Below are positions 14,501 through 29,280 of a stretch of 64,000 nucleotides of DNA, in pieces. Under the pieces are notes generated by a model. It saw only the letters and a program-made list of their open reading frames with translations. It was not told the origin of the DNA and did not search any database. Location of the stretch: positions 1,300,001 through 1,364,000 of the forward strand of contig NC_088320.1 in NCBI RefSeq assembly GCF_910592395.1, read 5' to 3'. Position 1 is the stretch's first letter. Each line of letters starts with the position of its first letter. The position numbers and the translations under genes are program-made. This stretch comes from Lineus longissimus. Lineage: Eukaryota; Nemertea; Pilidiophora; Heteronemertea; Lineidae.

Positions 14501-17500
14501 TGGGTTGGGAACTCAGTGTTGGAACTAAGTGCTTTTGATCATTGACTTTTACCATCTCCTGCTGTTTGAAGAGAGATTTTGGTCCATCCTTGTTTATTAT
14601 ATCTAAGCGAAGTGTCGCAGAAGAACAATAAATTATGTTTGTTTATGACACCTTATAGTTCCAATGGAGCTGTATATTTTTAAAAGTTCGCCATTTTTCG
14701 ATTTTAGTCCGACAGCATTGTATATCAACTACACAAAAGCTGGAAGACAGTAGAATCCCATAAATTTTCACAAGCTTTTTTGACATCAGCTCACTTTAAA
14801 TGGTTTATATGGAAGCTGGATAGTTTAGAATGAATAGATAATGTGTTGAGTTCTATAGCTAAAACTGTGGCTAATGTTCAGGCATCAACTGATGATAAAA
14901 TGGCACCATTAGCTCATAGTATAAGTATTCTGTGGCCCTTTTCAAAACTGCCAGATCTCTTAAAACGATATCGATCATGTTGACCTGACCCTTTGTTGGC
15001 CCCCGAAGTGACCACCAGTAGTCTAAGGAAGTTAACTTCAGGTGAGATTCCTTTCCCGTTATTCTTTCAAAACCAAGTTATTCTTGTTTAAAGCTAAGAA
15101 GCCCAAAACAATCACTGGTGAACTTCGGGCTAATGCTTTGATGTTTCAATATTGAATGCTATTGACCTGTCATGTCATCATTTCATTGATATAGAATGAT
15201 ATAGGCTTTGACCGTGAAATTTGCTTTGTGGCACAAAATCAGCTAAAATCCCATCATCATTGTTACCTATTTCAAGGCCAAATAGACCAAAACATTCATC
15301 TTGGTCGTTGTTTGATGTTCCGTGATTGAGGTAGCATTGACCCTTTATGCAGTATAGTTTTGCTTATAATGACCTTTTACAATTAAATTTGACTTCTGGC
15401 ACCTTATAAATTGACACATTATGTACAATCAGACTTGTCCTCTAAATTTAATTCTAGAGCATGAAGAGGACAGTGAATAGGGCTGACGATTATATTTTAG
15501 GTCAAGTCCAAAGAAAACCTGAATATGCATACATCAGCTAACCACAGCGTTTCGCCCCATCCCCTGTCATCAGATAGCACAGACATGGCCCCAGCCTTTA
15601 AAAGTCAAGTCAGCAAAATGCATCCTGAATTACCTGTAGACAACCACCATCAGACAGTACACACCAAGTCAAGCCATGACAGCTTGCATCTATTTCCGCC
15701 CGGATCACTGCCATGCATTCCTAAAGACAACACGTCAAGATGTCTCACCGCAGATCCCTTACCAATTATGTCTGCTTCGTCGTTCCAATGTTTCCATAAT
15801 TTGGCTTATTTGTCTTCAAAGAAAACCAATCCTTCTTGTCCATCGTCCAGTTTTTTTCAGTTCTGTAACGTGTCCTTGCAGTATTCTGTGACAATTACTT
15901 AGGTAAACATCCACGTTTGGATTTCCTCTTCTCATTAAAGAGCTCTACTGATGTGTTTTTACAGTCTATCATCAAACGTATTGCTCCACCAGCGTGTGAT
16001 GAAGGGAGAGCCAGGAGCCAGATCGAGTTGGTGAACTGACCATCATATGTGCATGCAACAACTTTGAGCAAGTGCAGTGTGAGGCTGGACTTTCTCAAGC
16101 TTGATATCTCAGGATATAATACAGTTAGTTTCTTACCATTTGTACCTCCATTTGGTGTAGCTTTGATGAGTGTAAGGACATTTGCTGATATCACGTAGCT
16201 TGTTTCTGATCAGTCGCCAAAATATTATCATCTTCGCTGATCAGCAAATCTTATCATAGAGCTCTGTTTGAGGGATGTATCCTTGGCTCTGGAATAAGAT
16301 GCTGAATTATGGTTGGACATACTGTTATTATGATCAAGCTGGTATCCTTGCAGAATTTCGTAAGACAGAAACCATTTAAAACTCCTGCAGTACTATTCAC
16401 TCCAGGCCTGCTGAGCATGCCAGATCATCCAGTGGTTTCACCGTCCCTGAGCCACCGAACACCAGCTAGTCAAATTAAGCCAATGATTGGTTACAATTGA
16501 TAAGGCTCAGAGGTATGCCCTCCCTAATTAGCGGCCACCACTTGCTAATTAGCGCATCAGTTGGCGATAACGGCGAATCTTAGAAGCGGGAATGAAGCCA
16601 ATTGTAGCATCCCCACCATTTCATTGAGGTAATTATACTGTTGGTAAGAAAATACCTGTGGATACTGCCAAATCCACGCTGGGTTCACCACAAACTTTTA
16701 TCGATCATTTCCGATGTCATGTAGGAATCTAAAAGGCAAATTTCTGATTGTCTTGTTTGTCTCTTTGCATTCAGAGTTTGTTTCCTATAAAGTGTCTGAG
16801 GTCACTTGTTGATCTAGAATGATATCGTCCTACCATACAGATACCCTTGATTATCAGAATTGGCATCTAACCCTGCCTTTTGGTAACCGTAATTACACTT
16901 AAGTAGAAGCAACCCTTAATATCAGGTGTTTTTGTACGGCCTCAAGATCTTCGACTTTGAAAAGGCTTTCACTTGGACGACAGTTGTAAAACAGGGTTAA
17001 GCAATTCAGGAAGACCTTTCAGAATATCAACTTCGGGTCACAATCCTTCTTTGATTTGCTGTGGATCGTTCATTTGCTCCCTCTGCTTTGTTGTAGGTGA
17101 TTTAACTCACAAAGTGAAATGTGGCTTTGATGGCCTCTTTTTCTTCGATTCAAAATAGTTGTCACAAAAATAAGTGACCCTGGTTTTCCGGAAATGTCAG
17201 CAGACTTTTTTGGCATACGTATCTTACTCTTCGTCCTCAGATACACAGGCCAAGAGCAGAATACCATAAGTTTATGTAACCTGGTTTGTAAAAAAATGTA
17301 ACAAAGACATATTCACTTAAAGACACTAATGTCAACATTAAAGTTTTAGAAATCTTCTCAAGGCTACGGTCGTGATTTTGGCCTATTGATCCCTGAAAAT
17401 AAACTATACATTTTCACCTCTTACCAAGAAAACATACACTTTCACTCAGATGAGCTTAACACAAAAAAACACTGAGAGGAAAAGTTCAAGACAGTTCGAT

Positions 17501-17698
17501 GCACGTTTGGTAACAGTTCGAGACATGTTTGTTTTTTCCCCTCTGATAATTTTTTGACAAGTTGTGACCTATTACGCTCGAGGCCTGTGTCTTTAGTGTA
17601 CTAAGCTCTTATCATAACAGTTATGTGTGGTTTGTCGCTTTGACACTTTAATGTCACATAATTTGTTTCTGTGTGTGTGGCAATTGATCCATTTTGAG

Positions 17699-17718
17699 AA
17701 AAAAAAAAAAAAAAAAAA
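17699..17718. repeat. Poly(A) run of about 20 bases
   Basis: This is a simple homopolymer with no LINE or processed-gene sequence recognised next to it. Confidence 0.95.
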
Positions 17719-20014
17719 CAAGTAAAAAAATATTTGGACTTGAAAATTTTCTATTGTATAATTATCTGACACAGGGTAGTGGGTCCATTGAGACTGTGCG
17801 CTGGTACTTTTCTGATTTATATACCTGTCACTCTCTGACTTTACCTTCATCAGTTACAGTTAAAGTCTAGCCCTAATTAGGGACTAATGGCCTCCTAGGG
17901 GTCTCACTAACTCAACCCTTGATGTGCCTGCTAATTAGTCTAGTAAGTATCTGTATAGTTAGACAGGTGAGTAAGAAGCAGTGACATCAGTGACGCTGAG
18001 ATAACTTGGGACCTTACTTACTTTAGTTCATAAGCCGTGATGTTCAGTGGCTTTATATTTGCAGTTGAACAAATGTGCTACTGGAGGCCATATTTCCTAT
18101 TGCAAAGTGCAAGCTTAGTAGAAACGTAGACACCCTATAGCATAGGGTGCAGGACTGCATATCAAGAAAGGATTTCTCACCATCTTCACTACCAGCAAGA
18201 CATGCAGTAATTCTATAATTCCTCTAGTTCCACAAGAACTGCCTCCCCTGATACATTGAAAGTTCCTCCTAACCACAACCACAACAACATTTATCAAACA
18301 TTATCAACAAGATCCAATCCCTTGCGTAAAATTCATTTCAACAGATTCTGCAGTCTCGGAGATTACGGTTGGAAAGCTTGATTGATTGAGCAAAAGCTCT
18401 TCCAAAATGTTTCATAGATTTTTCCTTTTGTATAGTGTAGACGATTATACCCATTCTCCCATGAGAAATGTTCAATTCATCAAAGGTAGTGCCTCCATTT
18501 AAAGCTTGATTTCGATATAGACTCGGCAACAGTGAGGAATTGGATGATGGTGACCTCTAGTGACGGGAAACTGCAACCCTTGAAAAGGGCAACTATGTTG
18601 ACTAGCTGTGACTTTTGACATAAGACTAAGGACTTTTTTCAAGACAGCTGTCCACTTTCACTGTTGCTTTGTTACGACCATCAGCATTCCTCTCTTACTG
18701 CCAAGACCTAGAGGCAAAACTTCTTCCAGACTGTGTGCTGCCCAAGACCAAGGGCCCCAGCCAGCCTCCCTGAAGAAACATTGCCATAGCTTAATGACTG
18801 CTCATCCCTCCCATTAGATCTAAAGGCAAGATATTCAGTATATTCACATAAAAATGTCTGCCTTACCTCATGAATCAGTGATGTAATGTTCTGTCCCTCG
18901 CATTCATCATGAGACAACTTCCGCTACTATAGCGCTGCAAAATCTCTGCTTCCTCTGACGATGCATCAATTATGTCAGAAGATATTGTTCTTCCCGGTAT
19001 ATCCTGCATAATTGTCAGGTATATGGCCGCATAGAGTAATTCAGCATAATTGAGAATTGGTTTCTTGGTGGCTTATTATGTCGGAGAAGTACTATATCTG
19101 TTGTTCGACTTCTTAGACTTTGCTATTTCTCCCTACCCCTCCCTTTCCTCCTATTCATCACATGGATAGTCTTCCTCATAAGGTAAACCAGAAAATGTCT
19201 ACTTCCTTCAGCAATCAATCAGTAGACATTGTTTCCCCCGGTACATCCTGTGTCAGGTTTATCGCAGCATATGGTGATTCAGCGAAATTGTCAACTTCGT
19301 AAGTTGATGTTTTCATTATGCTGACACATCATATTTTGTGACTTTTGCTTGCCGACAAGGCAGCTGGAATGACAGCTATCAAGCAAAATTTATGTACCTT
19401 TGATATAGGGTCTTTACATTTCATCTTCTCTGCAGCAAATGTTTTGTTGCTTTTCACGTTGATATATATAATGATTGCAGTCATTCTTTGAGTATGTATG
19501 AAAGCCTCTGTCTTCTTTCGTCATCACTTAGATTTGAAGTCAATTTGTGTGCAGCGAATGACTCAAATAGCACAACAGAGACAGTCCTACAAAGAACTAC
19601 ACAAATGCTCGGTCTTGTAATGTACTGAGATGTAAGTGCTCATAAGAAATATGGAATTTGATTTGACTTGAAGTATCGTCATGTGAATACATCTACCTCA
19701 AGATTTAGGCTTACCACAAGTACATTTGTTTCGATTTTAGCAGATTCATCAATTTTTCACCGAAGTATGTGTATGAAACTGAAATAAATCACAATTTACA
19801 GAACTATGAGGATGAATTATAGGAGATTAACCGTGATTTAAGCAAGCTTTAACCGTGATTCATGGCAGAGTTGGTCCATTCTGTTCTCATTATTCACCCT
19901 AACAAGGTTTGTCCCCGCTATCGAATTGAGTCGATAACGATTATGCTGCCAGCGCGGTCTTTTCTCTACCAATCATGGCTGATCACTAGCAATCATTCCT
20001 GTCGATAGTCGTTA

Positions 20015-20131
20015 CTTTTCATTGAGAAAGTTATCCGTGACCTTCTGGCAATTCATTTTTGAATACGGAACTCTTTTCATTGAGAAAGTTATCCGTGACC
20101 TTCTGACAATTCTTTTTTGAAAACGGAACTC
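20015..20131. repeat. Two-copy tandem duplication, period 58 bp
   Basis: CTTTTCATTGAGAAAGTTAT begins both copies, at 20015 and 20073. Each ends near ACGGAACTC. There are a few mismatches. Confidence 0.92.
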
Positions 20132-20289
20132 ACTGAACGCTTTTCTGGCCAGGTGAGTGAACAACTTTCTGATGATGTCTTTTCCATTCTTGCTTTTTTA
20201 TTAACTTTTGTATCGACTCTTTTGCAATATCATGTACTCTGCTCCTCCAACAGAGACTTTCCTACGTTTCAGCGGCCACCTTATCTGAC

Positions 20290-21060
20290 CCTTTTTAAGT
20301 TAAAAACAAATCTCGAATGTCTTAATAATTGCAAAGAAAACTTTCAAATCGTGACTCAACCTAAAAGCATTCCTCAATGTCATGGTGTCCTCGGCAATAT
20401 TTGCACATTCCGACATGCCCAAATAACGAACTTCTCTCTTAATCCATCAAACTTGATCTCCTATAAAGAAACGTGAAGAAATAAACCCTTAATTGCAAGA
20501 CAAACTTTGAGTCATAACAAGAGCACACTTCCACTTCGTCACTTTAGACATCTCCATATTTCACCAATTCATCAAACCCAAAAAGTTTGTAAAATGATAA
20601 CACCACCAAAAAGAAAACCTTATGAATTCATTAAAGACAAAGACAATTTTCTGCATTCTGTCACAAATGTTAACAGATCTGTAAAATTTGACCTCAAGTT
20701 CAAAAAAAGGAATATAAGGATGATAATAAGACGGATGACTCATGAAACAAAAGCCTCTTTTCCACCTCAACACCAGATATCGCAGATCTTACCATATCAT
20801 TCTAATCCATTGTAAATTTGGAAAAGCTCAGGAACTGTCTAAATTACCAAGACAAACCTTATGAATAATGACTCAGAAAATCAGGCAAACATTTCCGCAA
20901 GAACACTTAAGGCGTCTCAATATTTCATCAATTTATCAAGCCTGACCTAGGTTCAGAAAATACAGGAGAATATCAGAATTGCAGAAGGAAGATTTATTAA
21001 TGACTCAGAAGTCACCTCCTTCAATATTTCAGCGGATTGTCAAATATGACCCCAGAGGTT
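20290..21060. repeat. Old, degenerate tandem array (units about 130-230 bp)
   Basis: ATGACTCA (or its equivalent) followed by TCAATATTTCA..A.TTATCAA.C..GAC and .AGGTTC recurs at about 20353, 20510, 20736, 20868 and 21000. Similarity between units is modest, so boundaries are approximate. Confidence 0.45.
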
Positions 21061-24000
21061 CTTATCAATTCGGATTTAAAAGTCTCTAAATTGAAAATGT
21101 AAAGTTTGTAAAATATGGCCACCTTGAAGAAGTTCCGATAACTTTCTGGTTTTATTAGTGATATGATATCAGGTGACTGCTGCTTGCCTACATGGTGCAT
21201 ACCTGGATGCATGGTCCAACCAGTGGTCTATTCCTTCCCTGGTCCTTCCCTAACTTGCTCCATCAACCCAGTCAGTACCAAGTATCATCGTTCAGCCCCC
21301 CCCCCTTAAACTATGTTGTAAGTGTGTATTTCACTGAAGGCAATCTAATCCCACCGTTCCACAAAATGGAATGGAACACTTTCTCCGTAAAACAACTGGA
21401 AACATCTTAATTACATGGACCATCTCTCTAATCCATGACTCATACCAAAACACATGTTTCCACCCGACCTGGATCGGTACCTCGACCCTTTGCCATCTGT
21501 CATGGTGGCCCTGACTCCGTTATCACTCACTTATGCTAATACCATTGTCATCAGCAACTTAACGCAGCTACCTGATGACAGGTTTAATCCAGATTGCCGC
21601 AGAACTTTTCATGTCGTTAGTATGCGCATATAGAAATGAGTGTAAAAAGCCGTCGGGTGTGGTGAGGGTTTGTGTCTGCGATAGTGATGACTTGATTAGT
21701 GTGAAAAAATCGATCAAATTAACTTAGAACTTAAAACTGAGCAGTTCTAGTCAGATGACGTTTCACCCTCTGACTTAGTGATGAGTTGCCTGGTGCAGAG
21801 AGATGGAACGGATAGCTCTGTATCTAATGATGTTCACATTCCCATTGGTAAACCTTCCACAAACACCACCTAATTGTGTGTTACCTAAGATGCAGTGAAA
21901 TAAACGAACAGGCTATTGTAATATCCTCGTAAAGATTCCTTTACTTTAACAAAGGAGCTTGATTTCAATTGTTTCTTTGTTGGAGGTGATAAATCAGCGA
22001 TTGCAGTTGGTTTAACCATGATCGTATTGGAACACTGGTAGTGATGGCTCAAAAATATATATAAGAGTTGGATGAAAAATCAAACTCAAAGCAGTGTTAA
22101 TGTTTTGATAGAAGTTAAGAAGAGGCTTCGCGGTAGTACTTTAACTTGGTAACTTAGTAACTTGCTTTGTGCTATATCTAATACAGGGTAAATCTGTCCT
22201 TATCTGAAAAGTTAAGTAGAGTGTGCATGCATTGGGAGGGGGAGGCAAATGTAAAAATTACTGCTTTTGGGGTCTATCATGCCACCTCTGAGATATTTTC
22301 AACATTTCAAAAAAATTTCATTGGATGAGGAATTTGGATTCACTGCTCCAGGTTACAAATTCAATCAACTCGTGACACTGATTGAGTGGCATATGATTTA
22401 TACGATCATATATGGTATCGCCTGATCTTTCCTCTTGATAACAAATCTGTGATTCTGATTCAATAACTGTCAGAAAAGGTTAGAAAATTTGATTTGGTTT
22501 TCTAAGTACATTTTGTGATAAAGTGATACGCAGTCAATTTGTGGTAGGACTTGGAGCTAAATATTGGGGGAGATTTGATGATTTGTAAGAAGTTAAGGTG
22601 CAGCTTTGAATTGAATATGTGTTAACCTCTAGGACAAGATTCTGAAAAAAACGTTTTGAATGGTTCGGGGAAATATTGAGGTAAAGGTTTAACTTTGTTC
22701 ATAAGTGATGGCCTTGGTATCATCACATCTCAGAATATGTCAACGGCTAACATGATATTTCAGAGATCCAATTTCATTGCTGATTTCACTGAATATGAGA
22801 TTACTCCATCATCAAAACTTGAAATTTCCGGCTGAAATCAGAACAATGCTTGTTAAAGAAATAAATTTCAGAGATTGACTCCTCACCGTCCCATCGTATA
22901 TCAATGCTATCGTACGAAAAGATAATCCACGAAAGATTGTGAATCATTCTAAGGAACCGGGATTAAAATCGATGCATTAAAACCGATTTTACATTTCTTG
23001 CCGTGTACTCGTGACAGATATCCGTGTCTAATGGCAAAGACGGACAATTAGTGAGAGTGAAAATTGTGAAACCATTCGTGGAGGTCCATTGGGGGTTATT
23101 ACCGAGATGAAATTTACCATTTTGAAAACTTGCGATTCGTCCATGGAGGATTTCTTGATTTTTTCATGAGTCATACTTGGGGATTTGTGATTTTCCGTCT
23201 TCTCGTCGAATTCTTATCATGCTTTTGTTAATTGAGCAGAAACATGCGTGGTGTTTTAATTAATTTGCTGATATAATTGAGTCTTGAATTGAAATGTGCA
23301 CTAGTAGAAGAACATTTCAAGATGGTAAGACTGTGATTTTGGAGAGTTAAGTCGTTATAGCTGTAATTGTAATACCATTGTATTCTTCTTAGTTATCACC
23401 CTTGAACATATTGAAATGTATGCAGTCAACCTGTACACCAGCACAGTTCAACCTACCTAAAGTATTTTCAAAAAGAATTGAAAGTGGTCAGCTTATTTCA
23501 AAGATGTCTTCCAAGGTATTTCAATTGAACTTATGATAAGATGGAAGGAACGTTCTAATGTCTCTAGCTTTCCTCTTAAGCAAAAACATTTATCTTGGCT
23601 GAGCTTGGTTCACACTTTAGCCAAACACAACTGCGGTGATCTAGCTGAGTCAGTAACATTGTTTGTATATAAATGTTCTCGGCGATATTTCTTTTTCAGT
23701 GGGTTAACACACCCATTACATCAAAATATGGAACAGTACTCATTGCGGTTGAGTACACCGATCATAATTTACTCTTCTCCTTGATACTCGTGTATTCTGC
23801 TCGACTATCCCCACGCTCAAATCACGGCATCGAACATGAAATGACCCCGAGAGATATTGTGATATCGAGCATTATGGCACTAAAGGTGGACCTTTGATGC
23901 CGTGGTGCGGGATCAAAAACGATATTGTCCAAGGATCAAAGGGATCATTTGATACAATCGGCAATGATCATTCATGGATAAAGTACATTAGATACATTGT

Positions 24001-26677
24001 TATGGAAGTGTGCAAAAAGAAATAATTTCACTTGAATAAGTATTAAACTGCACAGGCAGTATGGTAACAACAATGTGCATTAATGTATACCAAGGGCATA
24101 AAAACTTAGCATGAAATCTGGGGCTGTTAAGTACCTTTCATCTACGCAATTTGCTCCAAGGGATATAGTTGTCTGTTTTTCGATATCCACTTGGAAGTTT
24201 CTATTGATATGTCTGTCTGTTATTTTTATGTTGAGTAAATTGTGCTTGAAGAAAATGTTCTTGTTATGGTGTTAATGGATTGAGAATCGGTCTTCTAGAA
24301 TTGGGTACACGATTCCAAATTAAAAAAGCTTTTGAGAACTACTGAAATGATAGCCGATTGTCAGATGGTAGCATATTTAAAGACCTTCCTTTCCAAAATC
24401 TAGATAACACGCAAATGCTTTTTGCTTCCTCTGTCTCAATAATACATTTGCTGTCTAGGTTGCACGCTCGATGCTGCACGTGGTTTATTCCCAGGATTGG
24501 TCATCGGTTTCTCATGACAATTGTATAATAATCTGAGATGGTGCATTCTAAATCGTGGGGTACTTCAGGCCCAACACATGCCCTCCTTCGGGAAGGAATT
24601 GGCACATACTAGCATGATGAAGCAAATGAATATTCCTCTGTTCGTATCGGAGAGGCATTGATTTATTCCAAATGGCAAAGCAATTGTTCATTTGTAAGCA
24701 ATTCAATCGTATCCGTAATCTTGCCATAGGGTTTTCGCAGCCTTGTTGTTCTTGACCAAATAGGCTGAAATCATGTATTCACATCAGCCAATCATTTTGA
24801 TCTGATTACTGCACCAATGATCAAGTGTGTACTTTTGTCTTTGGTGGTGATTCTTAGTTGTAGAGTGTGTTTGTTGTGCTAACCACCTAGTCAGGAGTTC
24901 ATAAGAAGCTTGTGATGGACTTGACATAATAGTCAATATAATGACCACTTCAAAGGAGAAGAAGAACGCGAAAAACAAGGGTAACCATTGGCTGGACTGG
25001 AAGATACATGCAATCCACTAGTTTCAAAATGTTAATTAGTCTTGATAGAAGGTTCTTTCTATCGCATTGTTCCAAAGCTAGTGGTTCCATGCCAATTATA
25101 AAATAATCTCATTCATCAAGTTATCAAAATTTCTACATTAGCAATCACAAATCTTTGACGTATTGTAATGAAGACCTTTGATATAGATGAAAGAATCCAA
25201 ACCAAGTGATTAGCCAGTCTAGAACTGAATGCCCCAAGGTACTACTGTTCGACAAAAGGAAACCCATAGGATTCCTAATCTTAAACACCAGGATATGGCC
25301 ATTTCTCGTGATGTTACGATGACAGTCTTTGAGACTTAATTGAATATTTCATATGACTGAGCACATTGTTCTTAAACTTTTGGTTGGGTGGTTTTCAAAT
25401 GATTCCCTTATTTGATGAGACCACCTTCGACCCAGAACAAGGGATTATGTCGTGATTTGAACTTTTGAGTGGATCTAGTGGAAGTGGCTTTGTGTTGTAT
25501 AAAGACTAGATTTGTGACGTATGAGTAAATGACTTAGGAAGATCAGGTGAGATCTAGAAGTTATCAAGAAGCTGCGTATGACAAATGGTTATCAGTGTGT
25601 TGGTTGAGGGAAAAAGGGAGTGAATCCAAATTTATAACGTTGAAGTTTTTCTTACATTCTTATACGAATGGACACTGTGATGACAAACCTTCTTCGAACA
25701 CCTCAACTTGTGGACTTTGGCAAAAGATTGATGAGATGCATCACTCAAATTCCACAAGGATGAAGCTTTCTCTATGGTCTCCTAAATCTTTAGTCAGAAT
25801 GATCATGTCGGTATTGCAGCACCTGTCCCAAATGCGAAAGGTGCAAATCTACTTCGGAATTCTAGCAATTAGTCTGTTACCCTTCTCACGTCCATCACAT
25901 CATCCCTCAACGGCTAGTAAGTGGTGCCAAGGGATGATGTTAATTGATCAGAATAACCATGATACTCTCGGAGGGAGTGTGTGTATTGGTTGGAATATCT
26001 GAAATGTCCTGAGGGGATTTGCTAATTGCTTGGGTGGGAAATATGTGTCCCTTTCCTTGCATACTGATGGACTCCCAACTCATTTGTATCCTGATTTTTA
26101 CCTTGGAGCGAAAACAGATGAATCATATGTGAGAATAAGTTCAAGTTCTTTTTCTTCTCTAAACTTGCAATGAAATAGCACCTTCTCATATATTCAGCAT
26201 TGAAAATCTTTTCGATAGTGTTTTTATATAGTCATGTCTTGTCCACTCTAAAGCTGGCCGACTGCTGAATTTTCTGTTGGTAGGTGAGTGGCTGTGAAAT
26301 GGGCTGTTCCTGCTCCTCAAACCAGCCTTATTGGAAAATGGTCTGGCCGTGATTTGCCTCTAAAGGAAATTAAGACTGTCGAACTTAAGTGGAAAGTCTC
26401 GAGATGATGTTGGGCTGGCTTATTGATAGATACAGAGTTCCTGTAGTGTAAAGTGGGCAGCTCTTGGGTACATCAGAAATAGTACACTGACACCAAATGT
26501 TTGTAGACCTAAAGCGCCTTTGACACAGGAATTAATAACTGTCAAAAGTGCCAACCTGTCTTTTCTGGAGACACTTTGACCAATGTCTAGTAAACAACCC
26601 TACACCCGAGTGCCAATTCCATCCAGGCTCTGCATCGATCTAAATATACACTATATACATTTTTCCTTTGGTGATCC

Positions 26678-27110
26678 ATGCATCTAGAGCCCAGCCAATC
26701 AGATAATTGCCTCTCAATCCACACAAATGGTCATATGCCGCTTAAGTACACACTAGGCAATAACAATAAAAGGTTCGCTAAAAAATATTGTTGCGAATTG
26801 TTTGCAGATGATGTGATCCATCATGCTAAAACTAGAGATTCTATTGGCGTAAATGATAGCACCGGAATGATCAGTAGTTCTTTACACTTGTTTGATGGTA
26901 GTTAGAGTATATACTGGCAGTATAACTGGAAACCTAGTAATGATCGTGATCTGGCTGACAAAACGATTCTGAAGATATGTAAGCTTGATGCATGTTTGCC
27001 AAAGTTAAATTCTTTGATGGTTTAAGCCAGACTTGATCAATCAGTGAAGAAAAAGAAACCAACAGCTTAAAATACCTTGGCATCAAGTTCAATGAGAAGA
27101 GGCAAACGCA
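26678..27110 (+). mobile_element. Degraded LINE (non-LTR retrotransposon) reverse transcriptase fragment
   Basis: One reading frame contains ELFADD (the RT catalytic box, at about 26795-26812) and, 91 codons later in the same frame, LKYLGIKF (the downstream K-x-LG motif, at about 27068-27091). That spacing suits a LINE RT palm/thumb. At least two stop codons lie between, so it is dead. The upstream RT and endonuclease are not recognisable. Confidence 0.7.
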
Positions 27111-28484
27111 TTTGGAATGTTACACTCCAAGGCACAGGTGCTTGACAAAGCCTGAGCAAAACACACTCTGGACCTGTTGATGAACCTCTTCCCTCACCTA
27201 GGTACTTCATAAGATGACGCATGAACTGCCTTTGCAGTTTAAGTCAAAACTAGCTCCGATATTTGCTACCACTTTCTGAACCTGCTCAGTCTATGTACTT
27301 CTGTAATGCTGTTGATGGCCAAAACCAATCTCAGGTGTCATCATGTTGTGGAAGTAGCTCCATGATCTACAATCCAACGAGCTTTGGATCAGAGCCGACA
27401 CTTCAGGTGTCTGGGCATTAACTGATGGATGGTTGGAAACAAAAACTCTGCGATCATCAGAAGAGTTACTTTGGATCGCTGTAGCCATTCTGAGAACATT
27501 AGGGCTGACAGCCATGCATACCAACACCAGTCTAATCAAGCCGAGAGAGGTGAGAGTAAAGGCTACTCCTTAGCTTTTGCCAACGGTCACAACTCGTGTG
27601 AAAACAACGCACAACGAAGCTTGACGTTTCTGCCAAGATATTTGTCCTCCCTTCTCTGTTACCTGTGACCCTGCTGTGCTCTTGTAGACAACCAGTGAGT
27701 AACTTGAATGTATTGATTTGAACTTAATGTTCTGGAAGTGTCATTTGTAGAAAGACGTCCTTGGTGTCTCATCGTTTGCTGCAGAATTTCGGGGCTTGAG
27801 TGATAGAACGACATGCTAATCGGTCAAGTGACTAATCTTTGCAATTACATTATATTTGTGGTGTCTGCAGATGGCACAAAGTATTGCCCTAAAAGGCTAT
27901 TTTCTTAAACCTTTGCGGTAAGAGAGAGAAACTCGTGTATGTGCTTATTGGGAACGGCAGAACATAGGGTGTAGTTGACGTGCTGTATGTTAAACGGCAA
28001 GGAGTTAGTTGAGAATTTTAACATGCAGAGCACTGTGCACACATAATTTAAGCTCATCATTCAACCCCACCTGGGAATCCGATTGCTGACCCCATCGGGC
28101 ATTAGTCCATTGTAACATGTTTAGCATGCAAAGCATCCATTACTGCAGTCATCACCTTGTCAGGTTGGATGTAGTTGCTCCTGTTAATGAAATTGGCCAT
28201 CTACATCATGTCAGGGCTTGCAGCTGAGGTATCAATCCCATAACCCAAAGCTGCATTGCTCAAGGTTCAATGCTCATGCATCTTAAGTATTCTAAGCACT
28301 TGCTCAGTCTGCACCAAATCAAAATCACTAGAGCTTGTATAAGATGTATTAGTCATTGGTACCTTCTTAGTGAAGAGGCTGAACCATGCTCCCTGCTTGC
28401 TTGCCAGGGATAGCATGCATCTACCCCCATCCCTACCTACCCTGTTAGTTGAAAAGTTGATAGGAAATACTGTAACTAATTTCG

Positions 28485-28676
28485 GAAAAACATCTGGGGG
28501 GGGCCCCTTTCCCTGATTTTCTTCCCTGACGATGTCCACGTAATTGTGATGCTTGCAACTTGTTTCTATTCCAACACCAGAAAAACATCTGGGGGGGCCC
28601 CCCTTTCCCTGATTTTCTTTCCTGACGATGTCCACCTAATTGTGATGTTTGCAACTTGTTTCTATTCCAACACCAG
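28485..28676. repeat. Two-copy tandem duplication, period 95 bp
   Basis: Both copies start GAAAAACATCTGGGGGG and end CTATTCCAACACCAG, at 28485-28579 and 28580-28676. They differ at few positions, so the duplication is recent. Confidence 0.92.
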
Positions 28677-28848
28677 CAAAACTTGTGTAACTATGTCTAT
28701 TCTTTTCAGCACTCATGCATGATGCTCAAGGACATGTAACAGCCGTTTCTCTTTCAGCATGCGGATCGCAATTCCCTCACCGCAGCCATCACTTCATCAA
28801 AATCAATATAACTGCTCTGAACGAGATAACCAATCAAACAAGTTATTC

Positions 28849-29280
28849 CTGTAATCCTGGTTATTCCCGATGATGGACGACCAAGTGTAAAAACCACCAT
28901 AAATAAGGAACGTGGAGGTGGATCAGTCGGGTGAAACTCTTATAATGTGTTACACTTCGTCAGTGCGTACTCCGCTTCTGTTAGTAGTGGTTTCATTCGA
29001 TCGAGAGTGACAAGCGTGCAAGCATTAGTGGAGCATTCGCCTACAAGCGTACACCTTGGTTGTTTGTGGTAGATTACAGTAGCTTCCTGGTCATTCTTGT
29101 GGTAGTAGTAGGTTCAGAAATCATTTTGAGATATCTAGTGTGGGTATCCTGCTAACGAACTCCTGCCAACAGACTTCTTTCTGACCTTCTCTCAGACTGA
29201 ACAGACTGAAGAGGCACAGCATGTAATGCCCTTCTGTTCAGATTGACGAAATAAACCTGTAAATTATGGTTGCTGCTAAT
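28849..29280 (+). other. Promoter-plus-poly(A) stretch, possible solo LTR
   Basis: TATAAT at 28941 is followed about 25 bases later by TTCGTCAGTG (initiator-like), and AATAAA lies at 29250-29255. TATA, start and poly(A) signal within about 310 bp is the layout of an LTR. Matching TG...CA ends and a target duplication were not found. Confidence 0.25.

Noticed and set aside
25547-26002. 151-codon ORF on the plus strand
   Set aside because: It has no domain motif and no splice context, and its composition looks like translated AT-rich noncoding DNA.
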